DNA of 19,855 bases, taken from contig JAGOVR010000016.1 of assembly GCA_018060635.1 (NCBI GenBank), forward strand, positions 1-19,855, read 5' to 3'. A program made the translations under genes and the position numbers. The notes under the pieces are model-generated. The model worked only from the letters and a program-made list of their open reading frames with translations. It made no database searches and was not told the origin of the DNA. Below, piece after piece: positions 1-7,550 of this stretch. Source of the stretch: Bacteriovoracaceae bacterium (lineage in GTDB: Bacteria; Bdellovibrionota; Bacteriovoracia; Bacteriovoracales; Bacteriovoracaceae). The number at the start of each line of letters is the position of its first letter. Positions within the stretch are counted from its first letter, which is position 1.

Positions 1-1
1 T

Positions 2-268
2 TTGGATATTACTAATAAAAGTATTGTCTTGGATGTCACCCTTAATGGTCAGACAAAAACGTTGGCAAAAAAAATGCAGTATGGGCAAAATCCTAATCAA
101 TCCTTGCGTCTTTGGGTTCAAGTGGATCCTGATGATCATGGAATGACAAATGATATGTGGACAGAAAAAGTTCTTAGTAAAGACAAGAGTTTTGAAAAAA
201 CAATAAATTGGGTGAGACCTATTTTAACCTATAGTTTTACTGTTCCTATTCTTTGCGATAACAAATAA
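2..268 (+). CDS. 3' end of an unrecognised protein
   Basis: An open frame runs in from the left edge and stops with TAA at 266-268. The reading is about 88 residues, and the true start probably lies outside the window, so the TTG at position 2 should not be taken as the start. I do not recognise the family. The visible part is polar with aromatic residues near the end (a NWVRPILTY stretch) and has a single Cys four residues from the C-terminus. There is no clear membrane segment. A strong bidirectional terminator follows 9 bases after the stop, and a peroxiredoxin gene is convergent to it. Confidence 0.6.
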   Translation: MDITNKSIVLDVTLNGQTKTLAKKMQYGQNPNQSLRLWVQVDPDDHGMTNDMWTEKVLSKDKSFEKTINWVRPILTYSFTVPILCDNK

Positions 269-276
269 TTTACCAA

Positions 277-305
277 AAAAAGGAGGGAAAAATTCCCTCC
301 TTTTT
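277..305. terminator. Bidirectional intrinsic terminator between convergent genes
   Basis: A 13-bp stem pairs 277-289 with 293-305 around a 3-base loop: A5-GGAGGG-AA against TTCCCTCC-T5. It has a T tract on either strand, so it can end both the left-edge gene (plus) and the peroxiredoxin gene (minus). Confidence 0.9.
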
Positions 306-326
306 GACATTAGAAAACTAAGTTTT

Positions 327-914
327 TTAGTTATGTTTCTGAAACCAATTCTTAGAATTTTGTGGATCAGCTTTCATTCCTTCATCGCCTTTTTGCCAGC
401 CAGCAGGACAGACTTCACCGTTTTTAGCAGTGAATTGATAAGCTTCGACTAAACGTAAAATTTCGTTAGCGTTACGACCAACGGATAAATTATTAATAGT
501 TGCGTGTTGAATAACATTTTTGTCATCAATTAAGAATAGTCCACGTAGTGCCACACCTGCTTCTTCAATCAAAACTTCATAATCACGAGCCACTTTTTTT
601 CCAAGGTCAGCAAGGATTGGGAAATTAACAGCACCAATTCCACCTTCTTTACGAGACATTTTACTCCAAGCTAAGTGTGAAAATTTAGAATCTACAGAAC
701 AAGCAATAAGTTCACAGTTAAGTTCTTTAAATTTTTGAGCAGCATCAGAAAAAGCTGTAATTTCTGTAGGGCATACAAAAGTAAAATCTAGAGGGTAAAA
801 GAAAAGGACCTTCCACTTTCCTTGAAAGTGAGAGAGAGAAACATTTTTAAATTCACTTCCTACTAAAGCATCGCAGCTAAAATCAGGGGCCGCTTTTCCT
901 ACTAAACGTGACAT
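327..914 (-). CDS. Typical 2-Cys peroxiredoxin (AhpC/TSA family)
   Basis: Thiol peroxidase that reduces hydrogen peroxide and organic peroxides in the cytoplasm, normally recycled by thioredoxin or AhpF. The product is 195 residues, a usual length. The peroxidatic Cys48 sits in FVCPTE and the resolving Cys169 in VCPAGW, both in the canonical places. A GGIG motif at 91-94 and a C-terminal tail ending NWFQKHN resemble the GGLG/YF pair linked to over-oxidation sensitivity, with WF replacing YF. The open frame extends 14 codons upstream to 956, but ATG at 914 is preferred because AGGAG lies 7 bases before it and the family N-terminus (APDF) begins there. It is divergent from clpP and ends in the shared terminator. 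Confidence 0.93.
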   Translation of the reverse strand: MSRLVGKAAPDFSCDALVGSEFKNVSLSHFQGKWKVLFFYPLDFTFVCPTEITAFSDAAQKFKELNCELIACSVDSKFSHLAWSKMSRKEGGIGAVNFPILADLGKKVARDYEVLIEEAGVALRGLFLIDDKNVIQHATINNLSVGRNANEILRLVEAYQFTAKNGEVCPAGWQKGDEGMKADPQNSKNWFQKHN

Positions 915-1006
915 AAATAATCTCCTTTTAGATATTTTAGAAAAACACCATAGCACCGCTTTTATAAAAAGGCCAAAAAAAGCCTTATTTCCTTTTGCCT
1001 GTTCTA

Positions 1007-1031
1007 TTTATTAGCTTAAATTGCTAATAAA
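1007..1031. promoter_or_regulatory. Inverted repeat between prx and clpP, candidate operator
   Basis: A perfect 9-bp inverted repeat, TTTATTAGC then 7 bases then GCTAATAAA, lies in the 183-base divergent region between the peroxiredoxin and clpP starts. Its place between two stress genes suggests a repressor or activator site. It is not CIRCE (arms TTAGCACTC). Which gene it controls cannot be read from the sequence, and I see no convincing sigma-70 promoter pair for either gene. Confidence 0.5.
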
Positions 1032-1097
1032 ACGTAAAGTATTGTAAAAAGCGATTCGATAAGAAGCTAAAGTTATTTTTTATTTTGAGGGTTTTTT

Positions 1098-1709
1098 ATG
1101 AGTTATATTCCTAATCCTATTGTTATTGAGCAAACAGCGCGCGGTGAGCGACAGTATGATATTTATTCTAGACTTTTACTGGATCGAATTATTTTTTTAG
1201 GAACAGAAGTAAACGATACAGTTGCCAATCTGTTGGTGGCTCAAATGCTTTTCTTAGAACAATCTGATCCCGAAGCTCCTATTCATTTTTATATTAATAG
1301 CCCTGGAGGTTCTGTTTACGCGGGCCTTGGGATCTACGATATTATGCAACACGTTTCTTGTCCTATTTATACTTATTGTGTGGGGTTGGCCGCTTCTATG
1401 GGGGCTTTTCTTTTATGTGCGGGAGCTCAAGGTCATCGTCATTCACTTCCTCACAGCCGTATTATGATTCATCAACCTTCAGGCGGAGCACGGGGACAGG
1501 CAAGTGATATTATTATTCAGGCTAATGAGATTCAAATTTTAAAAAAACAACTTAATGAAATGATGGTTTTTCACACAGGCAAATCTTACGAAGAAGTTGA
1601 AAAAGCCACTGATCGTGATAGATTTCTTTCCCCTCAAGAAGCCTTGAGTTTTGGTTTGATTGATACCATTATTGAAAGAAAGGCAAAAGTTTCAAGCAAA
1701 AAAGAATAA
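1098..1709 (+). CDS. clpP: ATP-dependent Clp protease proteolytic subunit
   Basis: Serine peptidase that forms the two-ring tetradecameric chamber and degrades proteins unfolded by ClpX or ClpA-type partners in the cytoplasm. The 203-residue product has the full catalytic triad: Ser100 in GLAASMGAF, His125 in RIMIHQPSGG and Asp174 in TDRDRF. The 25- and 49-residue spacings match E. coli ClpP. There is little sequence before the conserved IPNPIVIEQT start, so any propeptide is very short. A GAGGG ribosome site lies 6 bases before the ATG. clpX follows after 41 bases on the same strand, so the two are almost certainly one operon. The usual upstream neighbour tig is not here; a divergent peroxiredoxin takes its place. 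Confidence 0.97.
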   Translation: MSYIPNPIVIEQTARGERQYDIYSRLLLDRIIFLGTEVNDTVANLLVAQMLFLEQSDPEAPIHFYINSPGGSVYAGLGIYDIMQHVSCPIYTYCVGLAASMGAFLLCAGAQGHRHSLPHSRIMIHQPSGGARGQASDIIIQANEIQILKKQLNEMMVFHTGKSYEEVEKATDRDRFLSPQEALSFGLIDTIIERKAKVSSKKE

Positions 1710-1750
1710 AGACCGATAAAAACAAAGTAATGACTTAAGAGGATAAATAT

Positions 1751-3076
1751 ATGACCAGAGCTGGAAGTAGTAATATTCAAGGAACACTTCATTGCAACTT
1801 TTGTGGGAAGTCTCAAAAAGAAGTAAAAAAACTTATTGCAGGGCCGGGAACTTATATTTGTGATGAGTGTGTAGAGCTTTGCAATGATATTATTTTAGAG
1901 GATTCACTTAAAAGTAATACCAAAGCTGTTTTGGATAACGTTCCAACTCCACAAGAAATTAAATTGCATCTAGATCAATATGTTATTGGTCAGGAAAGAG
2001 CTAAACGCATTATTTCGGTAGCGGTTCATAATCATTACAAGCGTATTTCTTACCGTGCTACAGGAAAAAAAGATGACGACATTGAATTACAAAAATCCAA
2101 TATTTTAATTGCTGGTCCTACAGGTTCAGGAAAAACTCTCATTGCTCAATCACTAGCAAAATATCTAAATGTTCCTTTTGCTATTGCTGATGCGACTTCA
2201 CTTACGGAAGCAGGATATGTGGGAGAAGATGTAGAAAATATTATTCTGACTCTTTTACAGAGTTGTGATTATGACGTGGAAAGAGCTCAACGTGGAATTG
2301 TCTACATTGATGAGATTGATAAGATTGCCAGAAAATCAGAAAATCCTTCGATTACTCGCGATGTTTCAGGAGAAGGTGTGCAACAGGCTCTGCTTAAACT
2401 GATTGAAGGATCAGTCGCCTCAGTCCCTCCTAAAGGAGGACGTAAACATCCTCAACAAGAATTTATTCAAGTTAATACTTCCAATATTCTCTTTATTTGT
2501 GGGGGAGCTTTTGTAGGCCTTGATAAAGTGATTGAAAGACGTATGACTAAAAAACCTATGGGATTAAACTCTGATATTGTGGTGGTTAAACCACAAAACT
2601 CAGTCATTCAAGATCTAGGGGGTATTGAACCTCAAGATCTCATTCAATTTGGTTTGATACCTGAATTCATTGGGCGTTTGCCTGTGACGGCCATGCTGGA
2701 AGAGTTAGATGAGAAGGCACTTATTGCCATTCTTACTCAACCTAAAAATGCTATTACAAAACAATATAAAAAATTATTTGAGTTTGATGGAATAGAATTA
2801 GAATTTGAAGAAAGTGCCTTAAATGAAGTGGCCCGTATTGCTATGGAGAAAAAAACAGGGGCACGTGGACTACGCTCTATTCTTGAGCAGTGTATGTTAG
2901 ATGTTATGTTTGAAGTTCCTTCTTCTAAAAATTTTTCAAAGTGTATTGTTACTAAAGAATCAGTAAATGGAAAAGAAAAACCAAAACTTATTGAAGGAAC
3001 TCCTAATTTCAAAAAGAAAGAAGAAGATAGAGAGAAAAACTTGCAGTCTAATATTAAGATTGAAAACGCTTCTTAA
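1751..3076 (+). CDS. clpX: ClpX unfoldase, ATP-binding subunit of ClpXP
   Basis: AAA+ hexameric unfoldase that recognises tagged substrates and threads them into ClpP. The 441-residue product has an N-terminal zinc-binding domain (Cys15, Cys18, Cys37, Cys40), Walker A GPTGSGKT at 122-129, the GYVG pore loop at 155-158, Walker B VYIDEID at 184-190, an RKH loop at 231-233, the GLIPEFIGR segment near 301-309 and the GARGLRSI sensor-2 motif near 370-377. The ClpP-docking loop, usually IGF, reads PMGLN near 269-273. The C-terminus carries a lysine/glutamate-rich tail beyond the conserved domain. AGAGGA precedes the ATG. It is downstream of clpP in the same operon, and lon follows after 208 bases with its own regulatory region. 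Confidence 0.97.
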   Translation: MTRAGSSNIQGTLHCNFCGKSQKEVKKLIAGPGTYICDECVELCNDIILEDSLKSNTKAVLDNVPTPQEIKLHLDQYVIGQERAKRIISVAVHNHYKRISYRATGKKDDDIELQKSNILIAGPTGSGKTLIAQSLAKYLNVPFAIADATSLTEAGYVGEDVENIILTLLQSCDYDVERAQRGIVYIDEIDKIARKSENPSITRDVSGEGVQQALLKLIEGSVASVPPKGGRKHPQQEFIQVNTSNILFICGGAFVGLDKVIERRMTKKPMGLNSDIVVVKPQNSVIQDLGGIEPQDLIQFGLIPEFIGRLPVTAMLEELDEKALIAILTQPKNAITKQYKKLFEFDGIELEFEESALNEVARIAMEKKTGARGLRSILEQCMLDVMFEVPSSKNFSKCIVTKESVNGKEKPKLIEGTPNFKKKEEDREKNLQSNIKIENAS

Positions 3077-3134
3077 GAACGATAACTTCTCAATATTATA
3101 TAAATGACGGAGTAAAATATACTGGTGCTTTTTT

Positions 3135-3175
3135 GGCACTAGGTAAAAAATAACGCTACAAGTGAGCCTTTTTTT
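3135..3175 (+). terminator. Possible weak terminator after clpX
   Basis: GGCACT (3135-3140) can pair with AGTG-ag-CC (3161-3168), leaving a bulge, and a run of seven T follows at 3169-3175. It competes with a second hairpin at 3122-3142 (CTGGTGC with GCACTAG, one G-T pair). The stem is weak, so termination may be partial. Confidence 0.3.
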
Positions 3176-3194
3176 CCTCTCTAAAAATTTTTCT

Positions 3195-3262
3195 TTTTCA
3201 CTTTGAATAAATCTGGCACAATAGAAAGTAATTGGAAATCTGAAACAGGATCGTTTCAGATT
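3195..3262 (+). promoter_or_regulatory. Candidate lon promoter with a perfect inverted repeat just downstream
   Basis: TTTTCA (3195-3200), 16 bases, then an extended -10 TGG-CACAAT (3214-3222) places a start near 3229. Immediately after it a perfect 10-bp inverted repeat, AATCTGAAAC at 3237-3246 and GTTTCAGATT at 3253-3262 with a 6-base loop, covers the early transcribed region up to 22 bases before the lon ATG. It could be a DNA operator or an RNA hairpin in the leader. No CIRCE or clear sigma-32 motif is seen. Confidence 0.4.
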
Positions 3263-3284
3263 CTACAATAGCGCAGGAGGTGCT

Positions 3285-5705
3285 ATGACTGATTCAAAAA
3301 ATGACATGATGTCGAAATCTTTTCCCCTTCTTCCCTTGAGAGACGTGATTATTTTTCCCCACATGGTGGTTCCTCTTTTTGTAGGAAGAGAAAAATCGAT
3401 CGCCGCTTTAGAAGAAGCCGCTCAGAATAATAATGAGCTTTTCTTAGTTACGCAGAAAGATGCTAATATTTTAAATCCTAATCGTGAAGATCTTTATGAT
3501 GTAGGAACAGTCGTCAGTATTATTCAGATGCTAAGACTACCTGACAATACAGTAAAGGTTTTGATTGAAGGAAAATATCGTGCCACACTTTTGGATCTTA
3601 AGAATGAGGATAGCAACTATACGGCACAGATTCGTGTAGAAAAAGATGTCAATCAGCAAAATCCTGAAGTAGAAGCTCGTACTCGCAGTATCAAATCAAC
3701 TTTTGAACAGTATGTGAAACTTAATAAACGTATTCCTCCTGAACTTCTTATGAGTATTTCTTCCATCACAGATCCTTCTCGTTTGGGAGATATTATTATT
3801 GCGCATTTGTCTCTGAAAGTAGCTGATAAACAACAAATCTTAGAGTGTTTGGATCTAGGGCAAAGACTGCAAATTCTTCTAGAAAAAATGCAAGGAGAAA
3901 TTGAAATTATTAATGTGGAGAGAAGAATACGCACTCGTGTAAAAACACAAATGGAAAAATCGCAAAAAGAATATTATTTGAATGAACAAATGAATGCCAT
4001 TCAAAAAGAATTAGGGCAAAAAGATGATGGCAAAGCAGAACTAGATGAAATAGAAACACGCTTAGCTCAGAAGAATATGCCACTAGAGACCAAAGAAAAA
4101 ACCATGAAGGAGATTCGTAAACTTAAGAGTATGTCTCCTATGTCCGCAGAAGCTGGCGTTATTAGAAATTATATCGATTGGATGATTTCGCTACCTTGGG
4201 GTGAAATGACAGAAGATGATAATAGCATTCATAAAGCTAAAAGTATTTTAGATGATGAACATTATGGATTAGATGATGTGAAAGAAAGAATCATTGAATA
4301 TCTAGCCGTGCGCTCTCTTTCTTCTGCACAAGGGAGAGGAACTATTCTGTGTTTAGCAGGGCCTCCAGGAGTTGGAAAAACGTCTATTGCTAAATCACTG
4401 GCCGAATCTATGGGGCGAAAGTTTGTGCGGATTTCTTTAGGAGGAGTGAGAGATGAAGCAGAAATTCGTGGTCATCGTCGTACTTACGTAGGAGCTATGC
4501 CAGGAAAAATCATTCAAGCAGTCAAAAAAGCAGGGAGTAGTAATCCTGTCATCTTGCTAGATGAGATTGATAAAATGAGTAACGATTTCAGAGGAGATCC
4601 AGCCGCCGCTATGTTAGAGGTTTTGGATCCTGAGCAAAATAAGAATTTTTCTGATCATTACATTGAATCAGAATATGATTTATCACAAGTGATGTTTATC
4701 ATGACAGCTAATGATTTAGGGACTATTCCAGGGCCTCTAAGAGATCGTATGGAGATCATCAGTATTGCAGGTTATACTCCTTTTGAAAAAGTACAAATTG
4801 GTAGAAAATATCTAGTTCCAAAGTCACTCACGTCTCATGGGTTACAAAATTATAGTGTGCAAGTCACAGACAAAGCACTTAATAAAATTGTACGTGAGTA
4901 CACGAGAGAGTCGGGTGTTCGTGAGTTTCAACGTTTGGTAGATACCATTGCTCGTAAAATTGCGACTCAAGTTGTGACTGAAAATACCGCTGAAAGCACA
5001 CTGTTTAAAGTAACCGATAAGTTTTTAGAAAAATATTTAGGTCCAGCACGTTTTGAAAGTAACACCATTGAAACATCTCCTCAGGTGGGACTGGCTAACG
5101 GTCTAGCGTGGACTTCAGTAGGAGGAGAGCTTTTACATATTGAAGTGGTCACTCTTCCAGGTAATGGGAAAATTCAACTCACAGGAAAATTGGGAGAAGT
5201 GATGCGTGAATCGGTACAAGCGGCACTTAGCTATGTACGCTCGATAAGTTCACGTCTTGGTGTGGATCCTGAGTGGTATAACAAAAATGATATTCATGTG
5301 CATCTACCTGAAGGGGCAACTCCTAAAGATGGTCCTTCGGCAGGTATTACTTTAGCTACGACACTTGCTTCAGCGATTACAGGGATTCCTGTTCGCCAAG
5401 ATGTGGCCATGACAGGAGAGATTACTTTACGTGGACGAGTGCTTCCTATCGGAGGACTTAAAGAAAAGATTTTAGCCGCTAAGCAAGCAGGAATTAAAAC
5501 TGTTATTATTCCACAAAAAAATGTGAAGGATTTACAAAAAATCCCTGCAGAAATTAAAGATGGAATAAATATTAAAGCTTGTGCTATGGCAGAAGAGGTT
5601 CTTAAAGAAGCACTTAATATTTCAAGGCCGGAAGAGTTTATGAAAGTAGTAGGACTGACAGTACTTCAAGGAGAATCTAGCGAGAGAACTGAAATCGCTA
5701 ACTAA
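3285..5705 (+). CDS. lon: ATP-dependent Lon protease
   Basis: Homo-hexameric AAA+ serine protease that degrades damaged and regulatory proteins in the cytoplasm. The 806-residue product has the N-terminal substrate domain (starting FPLLPLRDVIIFPHMVVP), Walker A GPPGVGKT at 359-366, Walker B VILLDEID at 422-429, and the C-terminal peptidase domain with the Ser685-Lys728 dyad (PKDGPSAG and GGLKEK). The 43-residue spacing equals that of E. coli Ser679-Lys722. A near-perfect ribosome site AGGAGGTG precedes the ATG by only a few bases, predicting high translation. It follows clpP-clpX but has its own leader with a palindrome, and ends in a strong terminator. Confidence 0.97.
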   Translation: MTDSKNDMMSKSFPLLPLRDVIIFPHMVVPLFVGREKSIAALEEAAQNNNELFLVTQKDANILNPNREDLYDVGTVVSIIQMLRLPDNTVKVLIEGKYRATLLDLKNEDSNYTAQIRVEKDVNQQNPEVEARTRSIKSTFEQYVKLNKRIPPELLMSISSITDPSRLGDIIIAHLSLKVADKQQILECLDLGQRLQILLEKMQGEIEIINVERRIRTRVKTQMEKSQKEYYLNEQMNAIQKELGQKDDGKAELDEIETRLAQKNMPLETKEKTMKEIRKLKSMSPMSAEAGVIRNYIDWMISLPWGEMTEDDNSIHKAKSILDDEHYGLDDVKERIIEYLAVRSLSSAQGRGTILCLAGPPGVGKTSIAKSLAESMGRKFVRISLGGVRDEAEIRGHRRTYVGAMPGKIIQAVKKAGSSNPVILLDEIDKMSNDFRGDPAAAMLEVLDPEQNKNFSDHYIESEYDLSQVMFIMTANDLGTIPGPLRDRMEIISIAGYTPFEKVQIGRKYLVPKSLTSHGLQNYSVQVTDKALNKIVREYTRESGVREFQRLVDTIARKIATQVVTENTAESTLFKVTDKFLEKYLGPARFESNTIETSPQVGLANGLAWTSVGGELLHIEVVTLPGNGKIQLTGKLGEVMRESVQAALSYVRSISSRLGVDPEWYNKNDIHVHLPEGATPKDGPSAGITLATTLASAITGIPVRQDVAMTGEITLRGRVLPIGGLKEKILAAKQAGIKTVIIPQKNVKDLQKIPAEIKDGINIKACAMAEEVLKEALNISRPEEFMKVVGLTVLQGESSERTEIAN

Positions 5706-5727
5706 TCTAGAACTTATTTAAAATTTA

Positions 5728-5761
5728 AAAAAAGCGAAGGCCTTAAAACCTTCGCTTTTTT
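5728..5761 (+). terminator. Strong intrinsic terminator of lon
   Basis: A perfect 13-bp stem, A6-GCGAAGG at 5728-5740 against CCTTCGC-T6 at 5749-5761, with an 8-base loop and more T residues to 5769. The next gene's ATG is only 25 bases beyond the stem. Confidence 0.92.
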
Positions 5762-5779
5762 ATTTTTTTGCGGTATAAG
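5751..5779 (+). promoter_or_regulatory. Candidate promoter for a leaderless ureohydrolase transcript
   Basis: TATAAG at 5774-5779 matches the -10 consensus at five of six bases and lies 6 bases before the ATG at 5786. The start of transcription would therefore fall on or next to the start codon. The hexamer 17 bases upstream (TTCGCT, within the terminator arm) is a poor -35. No ribosome site is present, in keeping with a leaderless message. Confidence 0.4.
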
Positions 5780-5785
5780 TTTTAC

Positions 5786-6823
5786 ATGACATTTGACCCT
5801 AACGCTAAATCTTATTCTCCCGATCATATTTATGGTCTGCCTTTTACAGAAAAAAAATCTCAAGTGATTTTTATTCCCGTGCCTTGGGATGCCACTACTT
5901 CTTATAAGGCAGGGGCAAGTCATGGACCTCATGCTATTCTAAAAGCTAGTCAGCAAATGGATTTATTTCATGCTAGTTTTGGTAAATTTTATTCAGCAGG
6001 TCTTTTTATGCAACCTTTAGATAAAAAGATAAAAAATTTGAATAAAAAAACCAGAGAACTTGCACAAGAAATTATGCAAGAGACAGAAGAGAACCTTTCC
6101 AGCAAAAAAGTTTTAAAACAGATTTTAGAAGTGAATAAATCTTGTGCAGAGTTAACTGCTTGGGTTTATGCAAAATGTGTGGAAGCTTTTAAAAATAAAA
6201 AAACTCCTATTATCGTGGGTGGTGACCATGCCACACCTTTAGGGGCCATCAGAGCCTATGCTGAAAAATTTTCAGATCTTACTATTTTGCATTTTGATGC
6301 TCATAGTGACACGCGTAAAAGTTATATGGGGTTCACAGAATCTCATGCTTCCATTATGTACAATGTGATGACGAGTATTCCTCAAGTAAAAAAACTGGTG
6401 CAAGTGGGAATTCGGGATTTTTGTGAAGAAGAATATCTTTTTACTGAGAAGCATCCCAAGATAAAAGTTTTTTACGATAGAGATTTAAAACGTGCGGAAC
6501 ATATGGGTACTCCTTGGATAGATTCTTGTGAAAAGATTATTAAAGAACTCTCTCATAATGTTTATATTTCCTTTGATATTGATGGGCTGGATCCTAGATT
6601 TTGCCCTAACACGGGAACACCTGTAGCAGGAGGACAAGATTTTTCTCAAATCATCACACTTCTTGCAATGCTTAAAGACAGTGGAAAAAAATTAGTAGGC
6701 TTTGATGTGGTAGAAGTGGCCCCTGCCAAACATGATGATTGGGATGCTAATGTGGGAATGCGTCTCATGTATGAACTCACAGGAGTCCATCTTGTTACAA
6801 CTGGAAAATATAACTCAAAATAG
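5786..6823 (+). CDS. Ureohydrolase of the agmatinase/arginase family
   Basis: Binuclear manganese hydrolase that splits a guanidino compound into urea and an amine; agmatine (polyamine synthesis) or arginine are the likeliest substrates, and formiminoglutamate is possible. From the ATG the product is 345 residues. The metal-binding motifs are all present: GGDH at 145-148, DAHSD at 171-175 and DIDGLD at 264-269, followed by the conserved VVEVAP segment. The sequence does not show which substrate is used. An in-frame TTG at 5768 exists but lies in the terminator T tract without a ribosome site; the ATG fits a leaderless start 7 bases after a TATAAG box. The next gene starts inside its 3' end. 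Confidence 0.88.
   Translation: MTFDPNAKSYSPDHIYGLPFTEKKSQVIFIPVPWDATTSYKAGASHGPHAILKASQQMDLFHASFGKFYSAGLFMQPLDKKIKNLNKKTRELAQEIMQETEENLSSKKVLKQILEVNKSCAELTAWVYAKCVEAFKNKKTPIIVGGDHATPLGAIRAYAEKFSDLTILHFDAHSDTRKSYMGFTESHASIMYNVMTSIPQVKKLVQVGIRDFCEEEYLFTEKHPKIKVFYDRDLKRAEHMGTPWIDSCEKIIKELSHNVYISFDIDGLDPRFCPNTGTPVAGGQDFSQIITLLAMLKDSGKKLVGFDVVEVAPAKHDDWDANVGMRLMYELTGVHLVTTGKYNSK
6781..6785 (+). promoter_or_regulatory. Ribosome binding site inside the ureohydrolase gene
   Basis: AGGAG lies 6 bases before an in-frame TTG at 6792. It decides the start of the downstream gene against the ATG at 6771 and implies translational coupling. Confidence 0.6.
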
Positions 6824-7541
6824 TTTTATTTCTTCCTGTGAAAAATGGAAGAGAGGAGAAATAAGTGACGCCTTGATGGCGTGTATTTATTTTGAAGCAC
6901 TTTTTAAAAAAGAAAATCGAACTCTTCGCCGCTATCAAAAAAATAATGTGCTTCTTGAAAAAAATATTTCTATTACTTCATCTGATTTCTTTAAAAATTA
7001 TCGTGTGCAAAAAGTGCGAGAAAATGTACATCTAGCACTTTCCTTTTGGCTTCAAGGAGCTTTTGACCTTTTTTTAATAGATTATATTCCCACGGCTTTT
7101 GAAATGCTCAATTGGCAGATAAAAGGGATACGCCCTGTGACTATGATAACAGATGAAAAAAAATGGCATGAAGCCATTGAACACAAAAAAAATGTTTTAG
7201 AATTTTTTTGTCATGATCTAGAACATGCTTATAAATTTCATGCCGATCCTGAACTTAAAAAAACGCAGATAACTTTTTTTCATCTGCTGGAACCTTGGAC
7301 TCGGGAACCTTTGGTTTTGGATTTGTATAAAGCTAATGAAAATTTTAAACAGCGTGTGGATTATCTTATGAGTGATATGAATACTCATCCTATTCATGCT
7401 TTGAAATACTGGGGGAGACTGATGAAGGAATTCTCAAGTATGAGGCCAAAGCTTTCAACTCTTTTAGAAAAAGTTGTATTCGAAAAAACAACAGCTCAAG
7501 AAGACCAGAGTGCTCTTGAGCTGTTGTTATCAATAAAATAA
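6792..7541 (+). CDS. Unrecognised protein with an HDLEHAYKFH motif
   Basis: I do not recognise the family. Starting at TTG 6792, chosen for the AGGAG 6 bases before it, the product is 249 residues and overlaps the ureohydrolase gene by 32 bases; an ATG at 6771 would give 256. It appears alpha-helical and soluble, with aromatic-rich helices (for example FWLQGAFDLFLIDYIP near 85-100) and no signal peptide. The histidine-rich string HDLEHAYKFH at 141-150, followed by an acidic residue and later HLLEPW, could bind a metal in a helical bundle, but this is a guess from spacing alone. Overlap with the ureohydrolase suggests a shared pathway or complex. Its last codons encode the terminator of the convergent gene. 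Confidence 0.75.
   Translation: MLQLENITQNSFISSCEKWKRGEISDALMACIYFEALFKKENRTLRRYQKNNVLLEKNISITSSDFFKNYRVQKVRENVHLALSFWLQGAFDLFLIDYIPTAFEMLNWQIKGIRPVTMITDEKKWHEAIEHKKNVLEFFCHDLEHAYKFHADPELKKTQITFFHLLEPWTREPLVLDLYKANENFKQRVDYLMSDMNTHPIHALKYWGRLMKEFSSMRPKLSTLLEKVVFEKTTAQEDQSALELLLSIK
7487..7528 (-). terminator. Minus-strand terminator embedded in coding sequence
   Basis: A perfect 15-bp stem pairs 7487-7501 with 7514-7528 around a 12-base loop. Read on the minus strand it is followed by six T (the A run at 7483-7488), so it should end the small secreted-protein gene whose stop is at 7551. It lies entirely within the last codons of the plus-strand gene. Confidence 0.75.
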
Positions 7542-7550
7542 ACTAAAAAA

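Noticed and set aside
915..956. Fourteen extra N-terminal codons of the 2-Cys peroxiredoxin
   Set aside because: They would place the start upstream of a clear AGGAG site, and the family begins at the internal ATG.
969..986. Hairpin AAGGC-N8-GCCTT in the peroxiredoxin leader
   Set aside because: Only five pairs and a short T run on the minus strand; too weak to call a terminator or attenuator.
1007..1031. CIRCE element for HrcA
   Set aside because: The arms share only TTAGC with CIRCE, and the spacer is 7 rather than 9.
3214..3230. A sigma-54-like TGGCAC element before lon
   Set aside because: The required GC-containing -12 element is absent at the right distance; it is better read as part of an extended -10.
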